Source of the DNA: an uncultured beta proteobacterium
GTDB lineage: Bacteria; Pseudomonadota; Gammaproteobacteria; Burkholderiales; Burkholderiaceae_C
Assembly (NCBI GenBank): GCA_903958915.1
Contig: CAJBVC010000590.1
Coordinates: 1 to 6,815 of the forward strand
Direction: 5' to 3'
Length of the DNA stretch: 6,815 nt
Part shown: positions 1-6,396 of the stretch, in pieces
How positions within the stretch are numbered: the stretch's first letter is position 1
Layout: every line of letters begins with the position of its first letter
Position numbers and translations under genes: made by a program
Notes under the pieces: model-generated
What the model was told of the DNA's origin: nothing
Seen by the model: the letters and a program-made list of their open reading frames with translations, nothing else
Databases searched by the model: none

Positions 1-131
1 CCAATGGCGATGCCCGCCGCCAGGTAGCCGATGATCGAGCCCAGGCCGAGCGCCTGGCTCAGGGGCACCGCGATGACCGCGGCACTGAGGTAAATAAAGC
101 TGTTGACCAGCCAGGTAGGGGTATGCTCCAT
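1..131 (-). CDS. Kef-type (CPA2) monovalent cation:proton antiporter, N-terminal fragment
   Basis: This is the first 43 residues of a gene that continues past the left edge of the window. The ATG is at 131-129 and the protein begins MEHTPTWLVNSFIYLSAAV. The visible part is one hydrophobic membrane helix (about residues 8-24), followed by a turn and a second helix start carrying LGLGSIIGYLAAGIAI. That block matches the conserved LGLGSVLGYLIAG(x)IIGP segment at the N-terminus of KefB/KefC-type potassium:proton antiporters in the inner membrane. Family knowledge: full proteins have 12 or more membrane helices and often a C-terminal RCK/TrkA-N regulatory domain, neither of which can be checked here. 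No good Shine-Dalgarno precedes the ATG. An in-frame TTG lies at 146-144 and an in-frame stop soon after it, so the start cannot be much further upstream. Assignment to the superfamily is fairly sure; ion specificity and the exact Kef subtype are not. Confidence 0.72.
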   Translation of the reverse strand, partial: MEHTPTWLVNSFIYLSAAVIAVPLSQALGLGSIIGYLAAGIAI

Positions 132-171
132 GGCGGTAACATAACAAATTTTTCAGCATCGGGAGACTGTG
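132..171. promoter_or_regulatory. Divergent intergenic region between the antiporter and the ParA-like gene
   Basis: Only 40 bp separate the two divergent start codons, so promoter elements for both genes must lie here or reach into the neighbouring coding sequence. The core (about 139-155) is clearly more AT-rich than the surroundings, as expected for promoter DNA. On the minus strand TATGTT at 143-138 is a passable -10-like hexamer, but I see no convincing -35 for either direction. The call rests on position and composition, not on a recognised promoter. Confidence 0.35.
161..165 (+). promoter_or_regulatory. Ribosome binding site that favours the ATG at 172 for the ParA-like gene
   Basis: GGGAG at 161-165 leaves 6 nt before the ATG at 172 but only 3 nt before the GTG at 169. 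The normal spacing favours the ATG, removing one residue from the longest possible reading frame. Confidence 0.55.
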
Positions 172-792
172 ATGCCCATTGTGGTGGTGGCCAATCCAAA
201 AGGCGGCGTCGGCAAATCCACGCTGTCGACCAACGTGGCGGGCTTTTACGCCAGCCGGGGGCACACTGTGATGCTGGGCGACATTGACCGGCAGCAGTCC
301 TCGAAACTATGGCTGGGCTTGCGGCCCGCCGCGGCGCGAACCATCCACGCGTGGGATGTGGGCGGCGACCAGACGGCGCGGCCTCCCAAGGGTACGACGC
401 ATGTGGTGCTGGATACGCCTGCGGGGCTGCACGGTGGGCGCTTCAAGGAGGTCATGAAGATGGCCGACAAGATCGTGATTCCCCTGCAGCCCAGCGTGTT
501 CGATATTTTTGCCACCCGCGCGTTTCTGGACCAGCTGGCAGACAACAAGCATTCCGGCAAGACCCGGATTGCGCTGGTCGGCATGCGCGTGGATGCGCGC
601 ACGCTTGCGGCGACCCACCTGCACGAATTTGTAGATCAGCTCGGTGTGCCGATACTTGGGTACCTGCGCGATACGCAAAACTATATTCATCTTGCGGCCC
701 GGGGGCTCACCCTGTTTGATGTGACGCCAGGACGGGTTGCCAAAGACCTGGAGCAGTGGCAACCGCTGTGCGACTGGCTGGAGCAACCATGA
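172..792 (+). CDS. Orphan ParA/MinD-family P-loop ATPase
   Basis: This 206-residue cytoplasmic ATPase belongs to the ParA/MinD (SIMIBI) class, whose members dimerise on ATP and position DNA or protein cargo on the nucleoid or membrane. Residues 10-16 form a deviant Walker A, KGGVGKS, with the signature lysine at 10. The switch/A' segment is DIDRQQSS at 38-45, with Arg where plasmid ParAs usually have Pro (DxDPQ). Walker B is VVLDTPAG at 78-85. The protein is short and has no N-terminal helix-turn-helix, which resembles type Ib and orphan chromosomal ParAs rather than the main chromosome-segregation ParA. No ParB gene or parS-like repeat is visible. The C-terminus (KDLEQWQPLCDWLEQP) does not look like a MinD membrane-targeting helix to me. 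Its stop overlaps the start of the downstream hydratase, which implies co-expression. Family membership is sure; the cargo is unknown. Confidence 0.88.
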   Translation: MPIVVVANPKGGVGKSTLSTNVAGFYASRGHTVMLGDIDRQQSSKLWLGLRPAAARTIHAWDVGGDQTARPPKGTTHVVLDTPAGLHGGRFKEVMKMADKIVIPLQPSVFDIFATRAFLDQLADNKHSGKTRIALVGMRVDARTLAATHLHEFVDQLGVPILGYLRDTQNYIHLAARGLTLFDVTPGRVAKDLEQWQPLCDWLEQP

Positions 793-1244
793 AAACCTTT
801 GCAACGCTTGTTGAACTCGTGCCCCTGGTCGGCCAGGAACTCGCGGTCAGTGACTGGATCACCATCACCCAGGAGCAGATCAACCTGTTTGCCCAGGCCA
901 CGGGTGACCACCAGTGGATTCATGTGGACGAAGAGCGCGCCAAATCGGGACCGTTCGGTGCACCGATTGCACACGGGTTTCTCACGCTCTCTTTGTTGCC
1001 GAAGTTTTTCGAGTCGGCTCTGAAAATTGTGGAGACGCGCATGGGCGTCAATTACGGCCTCAACAAGGTGCGCTTCATCGCGCCAGTGCCGGTGGGCAGT
1101 CGCCTGCGGGCGCACATGAAGTTGCTGGCGTGTGATGCCATCGACAACAACGGCAAGCAAATGACCTGGGAAGTGACAGTCGAACGCGAGGGTGCTCCGA
1201 AGCCGGTGTGCATTGCGGAGTCGATCGCGCGGCATTACCCCTGA
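789..1244 (+). CDS. MaoC-like (R)-specific enoyl-CoA hydratase, NodN/HtdZ type
   Basis: This 151-residue protein is a single hot-dog-fold MaoC domain. The hydratase motif is at residues 34-48, FAQATGDHQWIHVDE, with the expected catalytic Asp40 and His45, followed by GPFGAPIAHGFLTLSL. This closely resembles NodN and the mycobacterial Rv0130 (HtdZ) group, which hydrate trans-2-enoyl-CoA to (R)-3-hydroxyacyl-CoA. Such enzymes act in the cytoplasm as dimers and can link fatty-acid oxidation to polyhydroxyalkanoate or lipid synthesis; which role applies here is not shown. I start at ATG 789 because it overlaps the upstream TGA as ATGA, has GGAG at 780-783 with 5-nt spacing, and gives the family's normal N-terminus. 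A further in-frame ATG upstream at 756 would overlap the ATPase gene by 37 bp and adds residues unlike the family. The stop codon abuts the long inverted repeat. Confidence 0.88.
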   Translation: MKTFATLVELVPLVGQELAVSDWITITQEQINLFAQATGDHQWIHVDEERAKSGPFGAPIAHGFLTLSLLPKFFESALKIVETRMGVNYGLNKVRFIAPVPVGSRLRAHMKLLACDAIDNNGKQMTWEVTVEREGAPKPVCIAESIARHYP

Positions 1245-1336
1245 GGGCGTGAGCGCCAGAGCGTTTTGCTCCGTGTCCCCCGCCCGCTGTGCGGGCTCCA
1301 CCTTGACCTGCGCAAAACGCTCTGCCGCCCACGCCC
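1245..1336. repeat. Long imperfect inverted repeat filling the gap between two convergent genes
   Basis: The left arm (1245-1269) and right arm (1312-1336) are 25 nt each and complementary at 23 positions, with mismatches at arm positions 8 and 12. The longest perfect block is the inner 13 nt, CAGAGCGTTTTGC on the left and its complement on the right. The 42-nt loop (1270-1311) holds a smaller perfect hairpin. The arms reach exactly to the two stop codons (TGA at 1242-1244, and TAA read leftward from 1339), whose outer bases also pair. Transcribed either way, it could fold into a strong stem and may act as a shared end-of-transcript structure. No run of U follows the stem in either direction, so it is not a standard intrinsic terminator. 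A REP/MITE-like dispersed element is the main alternative. Confidence 0.82.
1282..1296. repeat. Small perfect hairpin nested in the loop of the long inverted repeat
   Basis: GCCCGC at 1282-1287 and GCGGGC at 1291-1296 pair perfectly around a 3-nt TGT loop. It is short, very GC-rich and lacks a following T-run on either strand. It could nucleate folding of the larger structure or form a separate pause hairpin; function is not shown. Confidence 0.6.
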
Positions 1337-1810
1337 TTAGTTGCGGAGGGTGCAGAAGTCATGTTGTCTCCAAGCCTCAAACACCGTGATGGCCACGGCG
1401 TTGCTGAGATTCAGGCTGCGTTGGCCTGATCGCATGGGTAGTTTGAGGCATTGAGAGGGTGCGAACGCACTGCGCACGGTGTCGGAAATCCCCTTGGTTT
1501 CAGAGCCGAAAACCAGCCAGTCACCCGGTTGAAACGCGACTTCATACGGGCTGCGCGTGCCGCGGGTGGTCAGCGTGAAAAGCCGCTCGGGCGCAGGCTG
1601 TGCGGTGTCCAGAAATGCCTGCCAGTTGGCATGGCGCAGTAGCGTGGCGTACTCGTGGTAGTCCAGGCCCGCGCGGCGCATGTGCTTGTCATCAAAATTG
1701 AAGCCCAGCGGCTCCACCAAGTGCAGGGTGCATCCGGTGTTGGCGGCGAGGCGGATGACGTTGCCGGTGTTGGGCGGGATTTCGGGCTCGACCAGGACAA
1801 TATGGAACAT
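1337..1810 (-). CDS. trmL: tRNA (cytidine/uridine-34 2'-O)-methyltransferase TrmL
   Basis: This 157-residue SPOUT-class methyltransferase has the same length as E. coli TrmL (YibK) and aligns with it from end to end. It methylates the 2'-O of the wobble nucleotide 34 in tRNA-Leu isoacceptors using S-adenosylmethionine. The N-terminal block EPEIPPNTGNVIR (8-20) plus LAANTG is motif 1. FGSETKGI (101-108) and LPMRSGQRSLNLSNAVAI (124-141) are motifs 2 and 3, which form the trefoil-knot cofactor site. RRAGLDYHEY (45-54) is also typical. The start is ATG 1810-1808 with AGGA at 1818-1815, and the N-terminus fits the family. The gene lies 42 bp downstream of lldP in the same direction and may be read on its transcript, though a role in lactate use is not expected. 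Its TAA stop abuts the long inverted repeat. Confidence 0.95.
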   Translation of the reverse strand: MFHIVLVEPEIPPNTGNVIRLAANTGCTLHLVEPLGFNFDDKHMRRAGLDYHEYATLLRHANWQAFLDTAQPAPERLFTLTTRGTRSPYEVAFQPGDWLVFGSETKGISDTVRSAFAPSQCLKLPMRSGQRSLNLSNAVAITVFEAWRQHDFCTLRN

Positions 1811-1852
1811 GATTCCTATTGTCGCTGCGCGAGCCCTCCATCAAGGCTCAGG

Positions 1853-3493
1853 TCACGGAATCATCCATGGAAACACATATGCCTGCAGGGTGGTGATGAT
1901 GCCTACCAGGGTGCACAGCATCAGACTGTGTTTCACGGTAAAGCGGAACAGGTCCGACTCTTTGCCCACCAACCCCACCGCGGCGGTGGCCACTGCGATC
2001 GACTGTGGCGAGATCATCTTGCCCGTCACACCACCGGTGGTATTGGCGGCCACGAGCAGCGTGTCAGAGACACCGATCTGCTGTGCGGTAGTGGCCTGCA
2101 GGTTGCAGAACAGCGCGTTGGATGAGGTGTCCGACCCTGTCAGGAACACTCCGAGCCAGCCCAGGAAGGGTGAGAAGAAGGTGAAGGCCATTCCGGTTCC
2201 TGCCAGCAGCAGGGCCAGTGTCGCTGAGAGTCCCGAGTAGTTCGCAATAAAGGCGAAAGCCAGCACCATGCCGATCGTATAAATCGGCTTGACAAGTTCG
2301 GCCAAGGTCGTGGTAAAGGCAGACACTGCGTCAGCGGGTTTCATGCGCAGCATGATGACGGTGACGATGGCAGCGATCAGAATGGCGGTGCCTGTGGCCG
2401 ATAGCCAGTTGAAGGAATAGTTGGCCGCATAGGGGCTTGCCACCTTGACGATAGGTGTCATCTTGATCACCAGCTTGTCGAGCATCGGTACCGGAATCTG
2501 GATCACGGTCCAGACCAGATCGCCGCCCTTGGCAAACAGTGCCTTGAAGGGCTTGAGTGACCAGATGGTGACGAATACGGTCAGGATCGCAAATGGAGAC
2601 CATGCCTTGAGCACGGCTCCCAAGGAATGGGACTCGGTCTTGATGGTCGCCTCCTTGTCATCGAAGCGGAAAATGCGCACGGGCTTCCAGAACTTGAGGA
2701 ATATGGCCAGGCAAATCAGGCTGACCAGAGCCGAGGTGATGTCCGGCAGTTCAGGTCCGATGTAGTTGGCAGTAAAGAACTGGGTCACGGCAAACGACAC
2801 ACCGCACACCAGAATAGCGGGCCAGGTTTCGCGCACACCGCGCCAGCCGTCCATGATGATGATGACCCAGAACGGCACCAGCACCGACAGCAGCGGCAGT
2901 TGGCGACCTGCCATTTGGCCGATCTTGAAGGCGTCAATGCCGGTAACCTGGCCAGCGACGATGATGGGAATGCCCATGGCGCCAAAGGCCACCGGGGCGG
3001 TGTTGGTGATCAGGCACAAACCGGCTGCATACAGCGGGTTGAAACCCAATCCCACCAGCAGTGCTGCCGTAATGGCGACCGGCGCGCCAAAACCAGCGGC
3101 ACCTTCCAGAAACGCGCCGAAGGCAAACCCGACCAGCAGCATCTGCAGGCGCTGGTCTTCGGTGAGCGATACCACCGAGGCCCGGATGATGTCGAACTGC
3201 CCGGTCTTGACGGTGATCTTGTACAGAAACACCGCCGTCACAATGATCCATGCGATGGGGAAGATGCCGTAAAAGAACCCGTAGCCGGCCGATGCCAGCG
3301 CCATATCAACCGGCATGCCATAGAAGAATATGGCCACCAGAAGTGACAGGACGACGGTGATGGTGCCGGCGATATGTCCCTTCATGCGAAAAACCGCCAG
3401 CGCCAGGAAGAAAAAGATAATGGGAATCGCCGCAACCAACGATGACAACCAAAGGTTGTCAACGGGGTTGTAGATTTGCTGCCAGGTTTGCAT
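1853..3493 (-). CDS. lldP: L-lactate permease (LctP family)
   Basis: This 546-residue inner-membrane transporter belongs to the LctP lactate permease family (E. coli LldP is 551 residues), which takes up L-lactate, D-lactate and often glycolate with protons. It resembles E. coli LldP along its whole length. The N-terminus [19 protein letters not shown] and the C-terminus ending in [12 protein letters not shown] both match, so the start and end are secure. Family blocks include [20 protein letters not shown] (126-145), [14 protein letters not shown] (246-259), [13 protein letters not shown] (450-462) and [19 protein letters not shown] (484-502). Many hydrophobic segments, about a dozen or more, cover the protein; the main hydrophilic stretch is around 270-298. 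ATG 3493-3491 has AGGAG at 3507-3503 with 9-nt spacing. It follows the D-lactate dehydrogenase gene in the same direction after a 122-bp gap, so uptake sits beside oxidation of the same substrate. Confidence 0.96.
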   Translation of the reverse strand: MQTWQQIYNPVDNLWLSSLVAAIPIIFFFLALAVFRMKGHIAGTITVVLSLLVAIFFYGMPVDMALASAGYGFFYGIFPIAWIIVTAVFLYKITVKTGQFDIIRASVVSLTEDQRLQMLLVGFAFGAFLEGAAGFGAPVAITAALLVGLGFNPLYAAGLCLITNTAPVAFGAMGIPIIVAGQVTGIDAFKIGQMAGRQLPLLSVLVPFWVIIIMDGWRGVRETWPAILVCGVSFAVTQFFTANYIGPELPDITSALVSLICLAIFLKFWKPVRIFRFDDKEATIKTESHSLGAVLKAWSPFAILTVFVTIWSLKPFKALFAKGGDLVWTVIQIPVPMLDKLVIKMTPIVKVASPYAANYSFNWLSATGTAILIAAIVTVIMLRMKPADAVSAFTTTLAELVKPIYTIGMVLAFAFIANYSGLSATLALLLAGTGMAFTFFSPFLGWLGVFLTGSDTSSNALFCNLQATTAQQIGVSDTLLVAANTTGGVTGKMISPQSIAVATAAVGLVGKESDLFRFTVKHSLMLCTLVGIITTLQAYVFPWMIP

Positions 3494-3615
3494 GTTGGGT
3501 GGCTCCTATTGGAAAGGTCGAACGTCGACGTGACGGAATATTTGGGCAAAGCTCTCCCCTTCCGTCCCAGAGCGGAAAAGCGTTGAGATTCAAATTTCAA
3601 TGGGATTTGAGCGCG
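3494..3615. other. 122-bp spacer between dld and lldP with short dyads
   Basis: The gap is longer than the other spacers in this gene cluster and includes an AT-rich patch (about 3589-3601). It contains a 10-bp perfect palindrome (listed separately). It also has two overlapping inverted repeats: TTCCG 3560-3564 with CGGAA 3573-3577, and GCTCT 3551-3555 with AGAGC 3569-3573. These could form alternative small hairpins in the leftward transcript, but neither is followed by a T-run. A separate promoter or a processing/attenuation site for lldP is possible, yet I cannot identify convincing -35 and -10 boxes. Confidence 0.4.
3522..3531. promoter_or_regulatory. 10-bp palindrome upstream of lldP, possible operator half or chance site
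   Basis: ACGTCGACGT is a perfect palindrome lying about 28 bp upstream of the lldP start and 14 bp upstream of its ribosome binding site. A related GTCGA also occurs at 3517-3521. It does not match the spacing pattern I know for GntR-type lactate regulators such as LldR, so assignment to any regulator would be a guess. Confidence 0.25.
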
Positions 3616-6396
3616 CTAACAGGTATTCACGGCTTCTGCCTGGCTGCACTCCTCGAGGAGGTATGCGATAGAACGATAGGGACGCCCGGTTTCGGCGGTC
3701 AGGCCAATCTCACAGGTGCGGTTGGTGGAAACGCCTTCGCAACAGTTGGTGGGTAGGGCGTCGTGCACCTTGCGCAGGGCATGCACATTGAGCTCGGGCA
3801 CCACAAAGCCGCGGTCGCCGCCAAAGCCGCAGCAGGTCACGCCGGCAGGTTCCACGACCTCGGCAACGCACGCCTTCATCAGTGTGCGTAGTTTGGTATC
3901 CGACGCAATGCGCCGCACACTGCAGTTGATGTGCAAGGCAATGGGCCCGGGTTTCTTGGTCAGGCGCAGTCGTGGTAGCAATGCATCGTGGGCAAACTCG
4001 TGAAAGTCCAGCAGTTGCAGGCGACCGGCCAGCACCTTTTGCATGCGCACCGAGCAGGTACTGGCATCCATGATGACCGGGTAATACCCCCCCTGGCCGT
4101 TGTCCGCCGCCTTCAAGAGGGCCAGCGTTACAGCCTCTGCCATGGCGTCGGCTTCGTCGCTCATGCCCTTGCTCGCCATCATCTGGCCGCAGCACAGTTT
4201 GTCAAAGCCTTCGGGCAGGCGCGGGGCGTAACCGGCGCGCACCAGCAGTTCCATGATGACTTCAGGCAACGTGGCTTCGTCGGTGGTGTTGGCGCCGAAG
4301 ATGCGTCCGCCACAGGCCGGGAAATACACCACCGGGTCGCCCCCTCCACTGTATGGTGCGGGTGCCTTCCCGGCATGGGGCATGCCACGCTTCCAGGTAC
4401 CCCCGGACAGGCGCGCCACCAGGCCGTCGCCCACCACGGCCGACGCTGCATGGCCCAGGTTCAGGCCGACGCGTGACATCGTTGTCACTGTGCCAAAGTT
4501 GTCGGCGGTCCACTGTGCCACCTTGTGCGAGGTGCTGCCCATGCCACGTCCCCGCAGCAACCGAGTCAGTTCGCCGGTGTCAATGCCGACCGGGCACGCC
4601 GTGGAACACAGGCCGCAACTGGCGCAGGTATCGAGACCAAAGTAGGCAAAGTCGGCCTCCACGTCGCCACCGCTCTCGCCGGCGGATGCACGACGAGACA
4701 GCTCGCGCCAACTGACGATGCGTTGGCGCGGAGACAGTGTCAGACGGTGCGAGGGGCACAGGGGTTCGCAAAAGCCGCATTCGATGCAGCGGTCGACGAT
4801 TTCTTCGGCGGCCGGCATCGGCTTGAGATGTTTCAGGTGGGCTTGCGGGTCGTCGTTCAAAACGACGCCGGGGTTCAGCAGATTCTCCGGATCAAATAGC
4901 TGCTTGATTCGACGCATCAAGTCGGTGGCCTGCTTGCCCCACTCCTTCTCCACAAAGGGCGCCATGTTGCGGCCGGTGCCATGCTCGGCTTTGAGTGAGC
5001 CGTCGTACTTGTCGACCACCAGGGCGCAGATGTCGTCCATAAAGCGGGCGTAGCGGTCAATCTCGGACTGCTCCGAGAAATCCTGGGTGAAGACAAAGTG
5101 CAGATTGCCCTCCAGGGCATGTCCAAAGATGATGCCCTCGGTGTAGCCATGCTTGCGCAGCAGAGCCTGCAGGTCAAGCGTGGCTGCCGCCAGAGACTCC
5201 ACCGGAAAGGCCACGTCTTCGATGATGACGGTGGTGCCGGCGCGGCGCATGGCGCCCACCGACGGGAAGGTACCCTTACGCACTTTCCAGTACATCTCGC
5301 AGGTAGCGGGATCAGTGGAAAACGTCACCGGCTCCACCGTTGCTATACCTTTGATAGCGCCTTGCGCAGCTTCCATGCGCACTTGCAGGGAAATTGCTGT
5401 CTCACCCCGCACCTCGATCAACAAGGCAGCGGCATCGTCTCCCAGGGTTCGCATGGTGGGTGGCATGCCAGGCTTGTCCTGCACTGAGCGCAGCGACGGA
5501 CGGTCCAGCAGCTCCACTGCGGATACGGGCTCCTTTTTGAGGCGAATCACGGCCTGGCACGCGCCCTCGACCGTGGGGAAGAACACCAGCGCACTGGCCT
5601 TGAATGGGTCCTCGGGTACCGTGTTGAAAGTGATGCGGGCGATAAAGCCCAGCGTGCCCTCGGACCCAATCATCAGGTGTGAAAGGATGTCGATCGGGTC
5701 TTCAAAATCGATCAGTGCATTGAGGCTGTAGCCGGTGGTGTTCTTGATCTTGTACTTGTGGCGGATGCGATCCGACAGCGCTGCGTCAGCGCGCGTGGAT
5801 GCACCCAGCTGTTCGAGCGCGCCGATCAGCTCCGCATGGCTCTGGCGAAAGCGCGCCACGCTGTAGCTGTCTTCGGTGTCGAGCAGCGTGCCATCGGCCA
5901 ACACCACGCGCATGCCAGCCATGGTGCGGTAGCTGTTTTGTGCGGTACCGCAGCACATACCCGAGGCGTTGTTGGCGGCGATGCCACCGATCTTGCAGGC
6001 GTTGATGGAGGCCGGGTCCGGGCCAATCTTGCGGCCGTGTGGGGCAAGCCGGTAGTTGACCTCGCCACCAATGATGCCGGGACCGACGCGCACCGTGGCT
6101 GCCTCCGGGCCGATTTCACAGGTGGCAAAACCTTCGCCAATCAGGGCCAGCACGCTGTCGGTGACGGCCTGGCCCGAGAGGCTGGTGCCCGCCGCGCGAA
6201 AGGTCACCGGTCTTCCATGCTTGCGTGCCGCCTGCAGCACGGCCTGAATTTCTTCCTCGGATTCGACCACCGCTATGACCTCGGGGGTCAAACGGTAGAA
6301 ACTGGCATCGGTGCCGTAGGCGAGGCGACGCAGGTTGTCCGTGATGACCTGCTTGGCAGGCAGGATGCGGGAAAGAGCAGAGACCAGCGTGCTCAT
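3616..6396 (-). CDS. dld: FAD- and Fe-S-binding D-lactate dehydrogenase, Dld-II type
   Basis: This 926-residue protein joins a GlcD-like flavin half to a GlcF-like iron-sulfur half. The FAD-binding domain spans about 35-260, with RAAGTSLSGQAV at 67-78, GPDPASINACKIGGIAANNASG at 125-146 and KYKIKNTTGYSLNAL at 214-228. The FAD-oxidase C-terminal domain follows to about 515, with putative metal ligands His426 and His433 (GHALEGNLH) and Glu471 (EHGTG). Two 4Fe-4S motifs (CxxCxxCxxxCP) lie at Cys537-547 and Cys591-601. Two cysteine-rich CCG domains follow, with CCG at 735-737 and 855-857. The length is close to Shewanella Dld-II (about 934). It would oxidise D-lactate to pyruvate and pass electrons to the respiratory chain at the inner face of the membrane. 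The start (ATG 6396-6394) overlaps the lldF stop as ATGA, with AAGGA at 6410-6406. Relatives of this architecture, such as YdiJ, act on D-2-hydroxyglutarate; the lldF and lldP neighbours favour lactate. Confidence 0.88.
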   Translation of the reverse strand: MSTLVSALSRILPAKQVITDNLRRLAYGTDASFYRLTPEVIAVVESEEEIQAVLQAARKHGRPVTFRAAGTSLSGQAVTDSVLALIGEGFATCEIGPEAATVRVGPGIIGGEVNYRLAPHGRKIGPDPASINACKIGGIAANNASGMCCGTAQNSYRTMAGMRVVLADGTLLDTEDSYSVARFRQSHAELIGALEQLGASTRADAALSDRIRHKYKIKNTTGYSLNALIDFEDPIDILSHLMIGSEGTLGFIARITFNTVPEDPFKASALVFFPTVEGACQAVIRLKKEPVSAVELLDRPSLRSVQDKPGMPPTMRTLGDDAAALLIEVRGETAISLQVRMEAAQGAIKGIATVEPVTFSTDPATCEMYWKVRKGTFPSVGAMRRAGTTVIIEDVAFPVESLAAATLDLQALLRKHGYTEGIIFGHALEGNLHFVFTQDFSEQSEIDRYARFMDDICALVVDKYDGSLKAEHGTGRNMAPFVEKEWGKQATDLMRRIKQLFDPENLLNPGVVLNDDPQAHLKHLKPMPAAEEIVDRCIECGFCEPLCPSHRLTLSPRQRIVSWRELSRRASAGESGGDVEADFAYFGLDTCASCGLCSTACPVGIDTGELTRLLRGRGMGSTSHKVAQWTADNFGTVTTMSRVGLNLGHAASAVVGDGLVARLSGGTWKRGMPHAGKAPAPYSGGGDPVVYFPACGGRIFGANTTDEATLPEVIMELLVRAGYAPRLPEGFDKLCCGQMMASKGMSDEADAMAEAVTLALLKAADNGQGGYYPVIMDASTCSVRMQKVLAGRLQLLDFHEFAHDALLPRLRLTKKPGPIALHINCSVRRIASDTKLRTLMKACVAEVVEPAGVTCCGFGGDRGFVVPELNVHALRKVHDALPTNCCEGVSTNRTCEIGLTAETGRPYRSIAYLLEECSQAEAVNTC

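Noticed and set aside
172..792. Main chromosome or plasmid partition ParA, implying a plasmid or replication origin nearby
   Set aside because: There is no ParB gene, no iterons and no parS-like repeats, and the neighbours are ordinary chromosomal genes.
687..1301. Minus-strand 204-codon open frame opposite the ATPase end and the hydratase
   Set aside because: It is antisense to two well-supported genes, shows no recognisable domain and runs into the inverted repeat. GC-rich coding DNA commonly leaves such frames open.
1245..1336. Classical Rho-independent bidirectional terminator
   Set aside because: The stem is strong but no T-rich tract follows it on either strand, so I list it as an inverted repeat with a possible terminating role.
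1831..1849. Small inverted repeat GAGCC...GGCTC between lldP and trmL as a terminator
   Set aside because: The stem is only 5 bp with a 9-nt loop and has no T-run in the direction of transcription.
2627..3346. Plus-strand 239-codon open frame opposite lldP
   Set aside because: Its product is low-complexity and rich in His, Gln, Gly and Asp, as expected from reading membrane-protein codons backwards. lldP is certain on the other strand.
3616..6396. Glycolate oxidase GlcD/GlcF or D-2-hydroxyglutarate dehydrogenase YdiJ
   Set aside because: The architecture is shared, but the length is near Dld-II and the gene lies between lldF and lldP. Substrate cannot be fully settled from sequence alone.
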